The notes beneath the pieces were generated by a model, which saw only the letters and a list, made by a program, of their open reading frames with translations, was not told where the DNA came from and searched no databases. A stretch of DNA of 48,560 bases. It comes from an uncultured Alphaproteobacteria bacterium (GTDB lineage: Bacteria > Pseudomonadota > Alphaproteobacteria > HIMB59 > GCA-002718135). A program made the position numbers and the translations under genes. The stretch covers positions 1 through 48,560 of the forward strand of contig CABYXC010000013.1 in the NCBI GenBank assembly GCA_902522865.1, written 5' to 3'. Of this stretch, positions 34,146 to 42,729 are shown one piece after another; position 1 is the first letter of the stretch, and each line of letters opens with the position of its first letter.

Positions 34146-36039
34146 CTTCGTTTATATTACTCTCAGTTAAATTTAAATCCTTTTGTTTATTAATATTATC
34201 ATCTTCTTTTTTTTCATTATCATCTATATTATTTTTCTTAATACTTTTTTTTGTTTTTTTTGTTTTTATTATCTTCTTTTTTTTAATAACTTTGGCAGTT
34301 TTATTTTTTTTCTTTGTATTAGTTTTTTCAATATTATTTGATTGATAATTTCCATCAATTTCAATTAAAGGATCATGTAAAGAATATTGTGGATCAAAAT
34401 AAAAATTAATTTTTGATTCATATTTATTTTCCAATGAATTTATCTCACTCTTATTATTGTTTAATAAATTTTCTGCTAATCCACTATTACATTTTACGTT
34501 AACTATTGAATTTTTATTCTCAGAAATTTTTTCTTTAATTACTTTAATTATCTGATCAATTATTGAAGAAGAATTCAAGATTAAACCTGATCCTTTACAA
34601 TAATTACATCTTTCAAAAGATTTATCTATTAAACTCGATCTTAATCTTTGTCTTGATAGTTCCATTAATCCAAACATGCTTATTCTTCCAATTTGAACTC
34701 TTGCTCTATCTCTTACGAGTGCAGTTTTTAAACTTTTTTCAACTTTAAAATTATTTCGATAATCATCCATATCAATGAAATCTATAACTACTAAGCCACC
34801 GAGATCTCTTAATCTTAGTTGTCTGGCTATCTCTTCAGCAGCTTCTAAATTTGTTTTTAGAGCAGTATTTTCAATATTTCTCTCGGATGTATTTTTCCCA
34901 GAGTTTACATCCACTGCCACTAATGCTTCAGTTGTGTTAATTACAATAGAGCCACCAGATTTTAATTTAACATTGAGACTAAAAAGATCATTAATTTGTG
35001 TTTCAATATTATTTGAAGCAAAAAGTGAGTTTTCTTCAGATTTATATTGTTTTACTTTTTTAACGAATGTTGGCGCTAAATTTTTTGTAATTTTTTTAAC
35101 TTTATCGTATCCATCTTTCCCTTCAACTAAAATTTTTTCTACATCTTCACTAAGCATGTCTCTAATTGCTCTTTTTAAAACATTGCCTTCTTCATGAATC
35201 ATTTCTGGCGCCTCTGATTTTAAAGTAATTTCTCTTATTTTATTCCATTGGCTTACAAGGAATGATAGATCTTTTGAAATTTCTTTTTTTGTCCTTCCGA
35301 TTCCAGCTGTTCTTACAATTACTGACATTTTTTCTGGTATTGCCACAGATGATAAAATCTGCTTTAATTTTTTTCTTTCTTCTATATCTCCAATTTTTCT
35401 AGATATGCCATCACTATTCACACTATTTGGCATTAGGACACAATATCTTCCTGCAAATGATAAGTATGTTGTAAGTGCAGCTCCTTTTAAACCTCTTTCT
35501 TCTTTATTAATTTGAACAAGTAAGACTTGTTTAGGTCGAATTACATCTTGAATTTTATATTTTCTAAAGTAATTAAAATATTCTTTTCTCGGGCTTAACT
35601 TTTTATTTTTTCTTTTTCTAATAGAAATAGTTTTTTCATCTGTATTTTCTTTTTCATCTTCAGATTTAGTTTCAATATTTTCATTCTCAGATTCATCTAA
35701 CTCATTTACATTTTCAGGGTTTTGTAAGTCCTCTTCTTCTTTTTCATTATTTATTTTATCATTAAGTTCTTTTATTTGTTGTTCATCAGAAGCAGGAATC
35801 TTAAAGTAATCTGGATGGATTTCTGTGAGGGGTAAAAAACCATTTCTATTTGTTCCAAAATCAACAAATGCCGCTTGAAGAGAGGGCTCTATCCTTGTAA
35901 TTTTAGCTAGATAAACATCACCTTTAACTGCGTTTTTTTTATTGTTTTCAATTTCAAAATCGTCAAGTTTACCATCTTCTGTAACTGCAATTCTTGTTTC
36001 AATGTTATTTGTTGTATCAATAAGTATATTTTTTGACAT
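34117..36039 (-). CDS. rne: Ribonuclease E/G
   Basis: Endoribonuclease for mRNA decay and rRNA/tRNA processing. The 640-residue protein has an S1 domain from about residue 37 (KGDVYLAKITRIEPSLQAAF) split by an acidic insert at about 83-150, as usual in alphaproteobacteria. DNase I-like catalytic residues are Asp377 in ALVAVDVNSGK and Asp420 in LVVIDFIDMDD. The zinc link is Cys478/Cys481 in CNYCKGSG. Beyond residue 570 the tail is Lys/Asn/Glu-rich and short, ending KTGWWS, so a large degradosome scaffold is absent. It is the first gene of a seven-gene overlapping run and divergent from mrcA. Confidence 0.95.
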   Translation of the reverse strand: MSKNILIDTTNNIETRIAVTEDGKLDDFEIENNKKNAVKGDVYLAKITRIEPSLQAAFVDFGTNRNGFLPLTEIHPDYFKIPASDEQQIKELNDKINNEKEEEDLQNPENVNELDESENENIETKSEDEKENTDEKTISIRKRKNKKLSPRKEYFNYFRKYKIQDVIRPKQVLLVQINKEERGLKGAALTTYLSFAGRYCVLMPNSVNSDGISRKIGDIEERKKLKQILSSVAIPEKMSVIVRTAGIGRTKKEISKDLSFLVSQWNKIREITLKSEAPEMIHEEGNVLKRAIRDMLSEDVEKILVEGKDGYDKVKKITKNLAPTFVKKVKQYKSEENSLFASNNIETQINDLFSLNVKLKSGGSIVINTTEALVAVDVNSGKNTSERNIENTALKTNLEAAEEIARQLRLRDLGGLVVIDFIDMDDYRNNFKVEKSLKTALVRDRARVQIGRISMFGLMELSRQRLRSSLIDKSFERCNYCKGSGLILNSSSIIDQIIKVIKEKISENKNSIVNVKCNSGLAENLLNNNKSEINSLENKYESKINFYFDPQYSLHDPLIEIDGNYQSNNIEKTNTKKKNKTAKVIKKKKIIKTKKTKKSIKKNNIDDNEKKEDDNINKQKDLNLTESNINEDEEKTGWWS

Positions 36040-36082
36040 AATGCCGAAACTCCGTAAAAAATTTTATATATTAAAGTCATTT

Positions 36083-36111
36083 TTGAATATTTTATATTAT
36101 TTGCCTAATGT
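36083..36111 (+). promoter_or_regulatory. Candidate promoter of mrcA
   Basis: TTGAAT (36083-36088), 17 bases, TAATGT (36106-36111), 36 bases before the mrcA ATG in the 108-base divergent gap to rne. For rne on the other strand I see an ACGGAG ribosome-binding site but no single convincing promoter. Confidence 0.3.
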
Positions 36112-36147
36112 CACATTTTTAACTATTTCACAATGTAGTTTATAAAT

Positions 36148-38502
36148 ATGTACAGATTATTTAGATATATAAAATTATTGTTAGTTTTACTATTCTTATT
36201 TGCATTTATTTCAATTTCAACAATTTTTTACACACTTTGGCTATACTCACCAGAATTACCATCATATGAAAGCATCGTAAATTATAAACCAAATTTGTCC
36301 TCAAGAATTTATAGCTCAGATGGATTACTATTGAAAAGCTTTTATACTGAAGAAAGAATATTTATTCCTGAAAGTAGAATACCAGAAAATATAAAATTAG
36401 CTTTTTTATCAGCTGAAGACAAGAATTTTTACCAACATTATGGCGTTGATTTAATTGCAATAGTAAGAGCGCTTTTCACTAATGTTTTAAATACTTATTC
36501 TAATAGAAGAGTAGTTGGAGCCTCAACAATTACACAGCAAGTAGTTAAAAATCTTTTATTAAGTAACGAATTAAGTTACGCTAGAAAAATTAAAGAAATT
36601 ATTTTATCTGTTAGAATTGAGAATATTTTAAATAAAAATTCTATTTTAGAATTATACTTAAATGATATCTATCTAGGATATGGCTCCTATGGAATTGGCA
36701 CAGCTAGTTTGAATTATTTTAACAAATCTATTTATGATCTAGAGCTTCATGAAATAGCTTTTTTAGCTGCATTACCAAAAGCACCAAACAATTATAATCC
36801 AAAAACTAATTACTTAAAAGCTATTGAAAGAAGAAATTGGGTAATTGATAGAATGTATCAAAATGGATTTATAGAAGAAAAAGATCTAATATATAAAAAT
36901 AAACCACTTCAAGTCTTCAAACGTAATGATAGAAAATTTTCAGAAGCAGATTATTTTTATGAAGAAATAAGAAAAGAACTATATTCAAAATTTGGAAAGG
37001 AAAAACTTTATTCAGATGGATTAATAATTAAGACTGCACTTGATTCAGAAATACAAAAAAATGCAAACATCAGTTTAATTGAAGGATTAATTGAATACGA
37101 AAAAAACCAGGGATGGCATGGTTTGATTGAAAATACTAATTTTGATAATTTTTTTAAAAATCAAAATTTTTATAAAAAAGTAAATCCTTTTTTCCCAAAT
37201 TGGGAAACAGTTATAATTAATAAAATATATAAATCTAAAATAGAGGTATATGATAATTCTAAAGATAAATTATTTATCAATTTAAATAGCCTCGATAATA
37301 ATTGGCTTTCTAGTGAAGATTTCAATGAGGGTGATGTAATTTACATTGAAAGAGAAAATAATTCTTACACCATAAAACAGGAACCACAAGTAAATGGTGC
37401 AATAATCGTTATTAATCCTTATAATGGAGACATATTAGCTCTTTCTGGAGGATATAGTTTTCACAAAAGCGAGTTTAATAGAGCCACGCAAGCTAAAAGA
37501 CAACCTGGATCAGCATTTAAGCCAATTGTTTATCTAGCTGCATTGAATGAAGGTTATTCTCCTTCAACATTAATACTAGACGCACCTTATGTAGTTGATC
37601 AAGGACCAGGTCTACCAAAGTGGAAGCCATCTAATTACACAGATGAATTTTATGGATTAACAACAATGAGAACAGGTATTGAAAAATCTAGAAATTTAAT
37701 GACCGTAAGACTTGCTAATAGAATTGGGATGAATAGTATTTTGAATATGGCAAGTAAATTTAATTTAAATGATGGTTTTGATGATAAACTTTCAATGTCA
37801 CTTGGTTCTGGAGTGATTACCTTAAGAGATCTAACCAATGCTTACGCAATTATTGCCAATGGAGGTAAAAAAATTGAATCTAAGTTTATAACAAGTATTT
37901 ATAATCGAAATGGAAATAAGATACGTGATACTAGTTTAAAAAAATGTAATGAATGTATTATTGACTCAATTCCATCAAAAATAGAAATTCCAAATTTAGA
38001 TGAAGAAGAAAACCTAGTTGTTGATCCACGTTTAGCTTACCAGATTACTTCGATGATGGAAGGTGTAATTCAAAGAGGCACAGCAAAAAAATTAAAAGAT
38101 TTAGATGTTCCAATAGCTGGCAAGACTGGTACAACAAATCAAAATAAAGATGCCTGGTTTATCGGATATACTCCTGATTTAGTCATAGGCGTATATGTTG
38201 GTTATGATCAACCAAAATCTCTTGGATACAAGCAAACTGGTTCAAGTGTAGCCGTTCCTATATTTAAAAACTTTGCAAAAAAAATAAAAATTAATAAAAA
38301 TAAAAAGCCATTTAGAATTCCTTCGGGAATAAGTTTTGTAAGAATTGACCCAAGCAATGGAATGGTATCAAATGAGCAAGGAAGTATAAGTGAACCTTTC
38401 ATTTTAGGCTCAGAACCATATTCAGGCAATGTAACTATTATAGATGGGTTTGAAAATTTTAATAATAATTCCATTTCTGGAACAGGTGGTTTATTAGAGT
38501 AA
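36148..38502 (+). CDS. mrcA: Penicillin-binding protein 1A (bifunctional class A)
   Basis: Inner-membrane peptidoglycan glycosyltransferase and transpeptidase. The 784-residue protein has an N-terminal membrane anchor (LLLVLLFLFAFISISTIF), then the glycosyltransferase domain with catalytic Glu90 in SAEDKNFYQHYG, GASTITQQVVKNLLL and RKIKEIILSVRIE. The transpeptidase domain has Ser455 in QPGSAFKP, the SRN motif in EKSRNLMT, and Lys659 in GKTGTTNQ. An OB-like insert lies around residues 310-430. It is divergent from rne and 6 bases before prfB, the usual alphaproteobacterial neighbours, but without the amiC amidase often found next to it. Confidence 0.95.
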   Translation: MYRLFRYIKLLLVLLFLFAFISISTIFYTLWLYSPELPSYESIVNYKPNLSSRIYSSDGLLLKSFYTEERIFIPESRIPENIKLAFLSAEDKNFYQHYGVDLIAIVRALFTNVLNTYSNRRVVGASTITQQVVKNLLLSNELSYARKIKEIILSVRIENILNKNSILELYLNDIYLGYGSYGIGTASLNYFNKSIYDLELHEIAFLAALPKAPNNYNPKTNYLKAIERRNWVIDRMYQNGFIEEKDLIYKNKPLQVFKRNDRKFSEADYFYEEIRKELYSKFGKEKLYSDGLIIKTALDSEIQKNANISLIEGLIEYEKNQGWHGLIENTNFDNFFKNQNFYKKVNPFFPNWETVIINKIYKSKIEVYDNSKDKLFINLNSLDNNWLSSEDFNEGDVIYIERENNSYTIKQEPQVNGAIIVINPYNGDILALSGGYSFHKSEFNRATQAKRQPGSAFKPIVYLAALNEGYSPSTLILDAPYVVDQGPGLPKWKPSNYTDEFYGLTTMRTGIEKSRNLMTVRLANRIGMNSILNMASKFNLNDGFDDKLSMSLGSGVITLRDLTNAYAIIANGGKKIESKFITSIYNRNGNKIRDTSLKKCNECIIDSIPSKIEIPNLDEEENLVVDPRLAYQITSMMEGVIQRGTAKKLKDLDVPIAGKTGTTNQNKDAWFIGYTPDLVIGVYVGYDQPKSLGYKQTGSSVAVPIFKNFAKKIKINKNKKPFRIPSGISFVRIDPSNGMVSNEQGSISEPFILGSEPYSGNVTIIDGFENFNNNSISGTGGLLE

Positions 38503-38508
38503 ATCTTT

Positions 38509-39604
38509 ATGGAAAATATTGATTTAATTGAAGAAAATTTAAAAAAAATAAGATCAAACTTTGACCTTATAAGGAGGGGGGTTTGACTATAGTTCTCTTA
38601 AAAATAAATTAGAAGATTTAAAGCTGAAAAGTTCAGATCCCAATATTTGGGAAAATAATGATGCAAAAAATATTTTTCAAGACATAAAATCTATTGAGAA
38701 TAAAATCAGTGACTTTAATAAACTTTCTAAATTACTTGATGAAAATGAAGAAATTTATAAATTTATTCAGAAAGACAATGACAAATCATTATTAGATGAT
38801 TTAAAAAATGAAGTTGAGCTGACTCTAAAATTATCTGAAAAAATTAGATATTTAAATTTATTAAATGATGAAGCTGATCACCTAAATGCATTTATAGAAA
38901 TTCATGCTGGTGCTGGGGGAACTGAGAGTCAAGATTGGGCAGAGATTTTGCAAAGAATGTATTTAAGATGGGCAGATGATCAAGATAATTGTAATGTAAG
39001 TTTATTACAAGAAATGCGAGGTGAAGAAGCAGGGATAAAATCTTGCACTCTAAAAATTGTGATGGATTATTCTTATGGATGGTTAAAAAAAGAAAGTGGT
39101 ATTCATCGACTTGTAAGAATTTCTCCCTTTGATAGCAATAAAAGAAGACATACAAGTTTTGCAAGTGTTTGGGTCTATCCAGAAATAGATGATAAAATTG
39201 AAATAGAAATTAAAGAAAGTGATTTGAGAATAGATACTTATAGGGCATCTGGAGCAGGAGGACAACATGTAAATAAAACTGATAGCGCAGTAAGAATTAC
39301 TCACTTACCAACAAATATTGTTGTACAATGTCAAAGTGATAGGTCGCAACATAAAAATAAATCCAATGCAATGAAAATGATCAAATCAAGAATTTATGAA
39401 TCGGAGCTCCAAAAAAGAAAAGAAAGTGAAAATATCAAAAATAAAGACAAGAAAGATATTGGATGGGGCAATCAAATAAGGTCATATGTTTTGCATCCCT
39501 ATAAATTAATTAAAGATTTGAGAAGTGGATATGAAACTTCTAATGTAAATGATGTATTAGATGGAAAAATAAATAACTTTTTAGAAAATTCTCTTACTTT
39601 TTAA
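38509..39604 (+). CDS. prfB: Peptide chain release factor 2, expressed by programmed +1 frameshift
   Basis: Recognises UGA and UAA stop codons and triggers peptide release. The gene begins at ATG 38509, runs 25 codons to an in-frame TGA at 38584, and continues in the +1 frame from GAC at 38585 to the stop at 39604, giving about 364 residues, the E. coli length. The second frame shows AGAGGTESQDWAEIL, the SPF stop-recognition tripeptide in VRISPFDSNKRRHTSF, and the GGQ motif in SGAGGQHVNKTDSAVR. The frameshift is autoregulatory: low RF2 favours slipping at the UGA. It is not a pseudogene, because the site's stop, position and upstream Shine-Dalgarno are conserved features. It is convergent to tyrS with a 5-base gap. 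Confidence 0.95.
38572..38587 (+). promoter_or_regulatory. prfB +1 frameshift signal, variant with GTT before TGA
   Basis: An internal Shine-Dalgarno AGGAGG (38572-38577) lies three bases before the P-site codon GTT (38581-38583), which is followed by TGA (38584-38586) and C (38587). In the common RF2 signal the P-site codon is CTT with the same three-base spacing and TGAC. Here GTT replaces CTT. Confidence 0.85.
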
Positions 39605-39609
39605 TTATT

Positions 39610-40848
39610 CTAAAGTATCTTTAAAATTCCTATTTTCTTTTTGCCTACTGATATTTTTATTTCTTTTAAATCAGAGTATTCTTTTAGTGACAAGTTGCTA
39701 TTTTTATATAATTCATCATTTATCCTTACTCCATCAGATTTAATTAATCTTTTAATTTCACTTCTACTTTTAGCAAGATTCAGTTTTTCTATGGCATCTA
39801 CAATTGTAAAAAATTCATCTTGTAAATTTAATTTTTTTTCTGAAATATTTGGCAATCTCTCATCAATTATATTTGAATTAAAAATATTGTTAGCTATTTG
39901 AAGAGCCTCATCTGCGTCCTCTTTACCTCTCACAATTTTGGTAACTTCATACGCCAATATTTTTTTTGCTTCATTTATTTCTTCATTTTTAAGAGTTGAA
40001 AGTTTTACTATTTCTTTTAATGGAAGTTTAGTAAACAAATATAAAAACTTTGAAACGTCATTATCATTCACATTTCTCCAAAATTGAAAAAAATCTAAAC
40101 TTGATATTTTATCTTTATTAAGCCATATTGCACCATCAGCTGTTTTTCCCATTTTAGAACCATCATTATTAGTAATTAATGGAGAAGTAATACCATATGC
40201 ATTTTTGTTATTAATTTTTTTTATTAAATCAACTCCGCTTAATATATTACCCCATTGATCTGAACCTCCCATTTGTAAAATACAATCATAGTTCTTATTT
40301 AAATGCAAAAAATCATAAGCTTGCAAAAGCATATAATTAAACTCTAAAATTGTTAAAGGCTGTTCTCGATCCAATCTACTCCTGACAGAATCAAAAGTTA
40401 GCATTTTATTTAAAGTTATTTTAGAACCAAACTCTCTAAGAAAATCTATGTAATTTAAATTAGAAAGCCAATCATAGTTATTTATTATTAAAGAATTATT
40501 ATTTAAATTAATAAATCTACTGAATGTTTTTTCTATATTATTTTTATTTTTGTCAATTTGTTTTTTAGTTAATATTTTTCTTGTTTTATCTTTTCCAGAT
40601 GGATCTCCAATTAGTGTAGTTCCTCCGCCCACTAAAGCAATTGATTGATGGTCATAAAAATCAAGCCAATGTAGAAGCATTAATTGTATTAAACTCCCAA
40701 CGTGCAAACTGTCACTTGTTATATCAAAACCGATGTATCCTGAAATTTTATTTTTTGAGATAATGTTGTCTAGATTTTCAATTTCTGTATGTTGGTATAT
40801 AAATCCTCTTTCTTTAATTTCATTTAGAAACTCTGATTTAAATTTCAT
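39610..40848 (-). CDS. tyrS: Tyrosyl-tRNA synthetase
   Basis: Class I synthetase charging tRNA-Tyr. The 412-residue protein has the HIGH-type motif DSLHVGS in GFDITSDSLHVGSL, the tyrosine-binding YDFLHLNKNYDCILQMGGSDQWGN region, and the KMSKS-type motif GSKMGKTADG. HVGS and KMGKT variants are normal in alphaproteobacteria. The C-terminal S4-like RNA-binding domain starts near residue 345 (SEIKRLIKSDGVRIND). It lies 6 bases downstream of an alpha/beta hydrolase gene and convergent to prfB. Confidence 0.96.
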   Translation of the reverse strand: MKFKSEFLNEIKERGFIYQHTEIENLDNIISKNKISGYIGFDITSDSLHVGSLIQLMLLHWLDFYDHQSIALVGGGTTLIGDPSGKDKTRKILTKKQIDKNKNNIEKTFSRFINLNNNSLIINNYDWLSNLNYIDFLREFGSKITLNKMLTFDSVRSRLDREQPLTILEFNYMLLQAYDFLHLNKNYDCILQMGGSDQWGNILSGVDLIKKINNKNAYGITSPLITNNDGSKMGKTADGAIWLNKDKISSLDFFQFWRNVNDNDVSKFLYLFTKLPLKEIVKLSTLKNEEINEAKKILAYEVTKIVRGKEDADEALQIANNIFNSNIIDERLPNISEKKLNLQDEFFTIVDAIEKLNLAKSRSEIKRLIKSDGVRINDELYKNSNLSLKEYSDLKEIKISVGKKKIGILKIL

Positions 40849-40854
40849 TTTTGA

Positions 40855-41499
40855 TTATTTTGGCTGAATTGTTTCACTAATATATTCATTGATTGAGTTT
40901 TCAAACTCATTTGAAAAGCTCTCATAGAAATGATCAGCACCTTTAATAGGTTTGAATTTTATATCAACTTTTTTTTGTTGTTGTAGTTTTTCAACTAGTA
41001 TTTTTGATGAGTCAAATGAAGCAATATTATCTTTATCTCCATGCACAATTAATCCTGATGACGGACAAGGTGCCAAAAAACTAAAATCTCTTAAATTTGC
41101 TGGAGGGGAAATACTGACAAATCCATTTATTTCAGGTCTTCTCATCAAAAGTTGCATAGCTATCCATGCTCCAAATGAAAATCCTGCTACCCAACAAATT
41201 TTAGAATTTGTATTATACTGTTGAAGCCAATCTAAAACACATGCTGCATCACTTAATTCTCCCTCACCATCATCAAAAACACCTTCGCTTTTTCCAACAC
41301 CCCTGAAATTAAATCTTATTGTAGAAAAACCAGCTTTTATAAAAATTTTATACATTTTAAATATTATTTTAGTATGCATGGTTCCACCCCTTGAAGGATC
41401 TGGATGTAATAAAATTACGATTGGTGAATCATCTCTGTTATTATGTGAATATTTTGCCTCTATTTTTCCTTCTGGCCCTGGAATTAATAAGTCTACCAT
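40855..41499 (-). CDS. Alpha/beta hydrolase
   Basis: A 214-residue protein of the alpha/beta-hydrolase fold. The oxyanion segment is LHPDPSRGGTMHTKI and the RFNFRGVGKSEG turn follows. The nucleophile is the Ser in GFSFGAW, the acid is probably the Asp in VHGDKDN, and the His is in GADHFYE. It resembles short dienelactone-hydrolase-like proteins of alphaproteobacteria, often near tyrS. Substrate is unknown. It is divergent from mnmA and 6 bases before tyrS. Confidence 0.82.
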   Translation of the reverse strand: MVDLLIPGPEGKIEAKYSHNNRDDSPIVILLHPDPSRGGTMHTKIIFKMYKIFIKAGFSTIRFNFRGVGKSEGVFDDGEGELSDAACVLDWLQQYNTNSKICWVAGFSFGAWIAMQLLMRRPEINGFVSISPPANLRDFSFLAPCPSSGLIVHGDKDNIASFDSSKILVEKLQQQKKVDIKFKPIKGADHFYESFSNEFENSINEYISETIQPK

Positions 41500-41514
41500 T
41501 TGATAAAGCTAATA

Positions 41515-41543
41515 TTGAAGTTATATGATTTTGTAAATATAGA
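41515..41543 (+). promoter_or_regulatory. Candidate promoter of mnmA
   Basis: TTGAAG (41515-41520), 17 bases, TATAGA (41538-41543). The -10 ends 12 bases before the mnmA ATG at 41556, with no Shine-Dalgarno sequence between, so the transcript would be nearly leaderless. Confidence 0.5.
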
Positions 41544-41555
41544 TGTTTTAATTAT

Positions 41556-42650
41556 ATGAATTCTCTTGGTTTTAATAAGTCAGAAAAAGACACTAAAGTA
41601 GTTGTCGCGATGTCTGGAGGTGTAGATAGTTCAGTTGCAGCAGTAATGTTAAAAAAACAAGGATATGATGTTACGGGTATAACGCTTAAATTATATAACA
41701 ATTCAAATACATCTAAAAGTAAATCGTGTTGTGCAGGTGTTGATATTGAAGATGCTAAAAATGTAGCCTTAAAAAATAATTTCGAGCACATTGTTCTAGA
41801 TTATCAAGATAAATTTTTTAAAGGAGTTATTAACAACTTTGTTGATTCATATGCAAATGGTGAAACTCCTTTACCGTGCGTTAAGTGTAACGAAACAGTA
41901 AAATTTTCAGATCTACTTAATGAGTCAAAAAAAATTGGAGCAGATGCACTAGTCACAGGGCATTATGCAATAAGAAAAGGACCCTTAAACAATGCAAGCC
42001 TACATAAAGCAAAAGATTTTTCAAAAGATCAAAGTTTTTTTCTCTTTGCAACATTACAAGAGCAATTAAATTATGTCAGATTCCCTTTAGGTGATTATAA
42101 AAAATCAGAAATAAGACAATTAGCTAAAAAATATAAACTAAGCGTAAGTGATAAGCCTGATAGTCAAGATATTTGTTTCGTAACATCTGATTCGTATAGA
42201 GATCTTGTTAAGAATCTTAATCCAAGTGTAAACAAAAAAGGTATTATTTATGACATTAACAATAATATTCTTGGAACTCACGATGGTATTAGTAATTACA
42301 CAATTGGTCAAAGAAAAGGTTTAGGTATTTGTGGCGCTAAAGAAGCTTTGTACGTAATTGACATAGATAAAGATAAAAACTCAATTATTCTAGGTACAAA
42401 AGAAAAATTAAAAAAAAATGTAATTAAATTTAAAAATATTAATTGGTTAGGCGGTAATATTTTGCCCAAACAGCTTGGTTGCTCAGCAAAAATTCGATCA
42501 ACTCAAAATGATTTACCAGGTATTCTTAATATAAATAGTGATTATGGAACTTTTACTTTTGAAACTGAATTAGATAACACTTCTCCAGGACAAGCTTGTG
42601 TTTTTTACAAAAATGACCAATTACTTGGAGGTGGTTGGATTACTGCATAA
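41556..42650 (+). CDS. mnmA: tRNA-specific 2-thiouridylase MnmA
   Basis: Thiolates U34 of Lys, Glu and Gln tRNAs with sulfur relayed from a cysteine desulfurase. The 364-residue protein has the PP-loop AMSGGVDSSVAAVML, the catalytic Cys in LPCVKCNETVKF, and the second Cys in DSQDICFVTSD. GQRKGLGI and the C-terminal GQACVFYKNDQLLGGG are also typical. It stands 79 bases before sufB; sulfur supply from SufS is a plausible functional link, and the two may share a transcript, though a promoter candidate lies between them. Confidence 0.96.
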   Translation: MNSLGFNKSEKDTKVVVAMSGGVDSSVAAVMLKKQGYDVTGITLKLYNNSNTSKSKSCCAGVDIEDAKNVALKNNFEHIVLDYQDKFFKGVINNFVDSYANGETPLPCVKCNETVKFSDLLNESKKIGADALVTGHYAIRKGPLNNASLHKAKDFSKDQSFFLFATLQEQLNYVRFPLGDYKKSEIRQLAKKYKLSVSDKPDSQDICFVTSDSYRDLVKNLNPSVNKKGIIYDINNNILGTHDGISNYTIGQRKGLGICGAKEALYVIDIDKDKNSIILGTKEKLKKNVIKFKNINWLGGNILPKQLGCSAKIRSTQNDLPGILNINSDYGTFTFETELDNTSPGQACVFYKNDQLLGGGWITA

Positions 42651-42673
42651 TTTTAAAATGAGTTCTAAATTTG

Positions 42674-42694
42674 GTTAATTTTTGTTGAATTAAC
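42674..42694. promoter_or_regulatory. Inverted repeat upstream of sufB, candidate operator
   Basis: GTTAATT (42674-42680) and AATTAAC (42688-42694) form a perfect 7+7 inverted repeat with a 7-base centre, 36 bases before the sufB start. The second arm overlaps a weak -35 (TTGAAT at 42685-42690; 17 bases on is TTAATG). A dimeric iron or Fe-S regulator could bind here. No regulator gene is adjacent. Confidence 0.4.
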
Positions 42695-42729
42695 TGGATT
42701 TTTTAAATTAATGAATTAGATGAAGTACT

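Noticed and set aside
34775..35197. 140-residue open frame antisense to rne
   Set aside because: It lies wholly within the conserved catalytic domain of rne and its translation looks like a low-complexity shadow.
38509..38586. prfB read as a pseudogene because of an in-frame TGA
   Set aside because: The stop lies at the position and context of the known RF2 frameshift, and the +1 frame is full length with GGQ and SPF motifs.
38892..39304. Two minus-strand frames inside prfB
   Set aside because: They are antisense to conserved RF2 motifs and show no recognisable domain.
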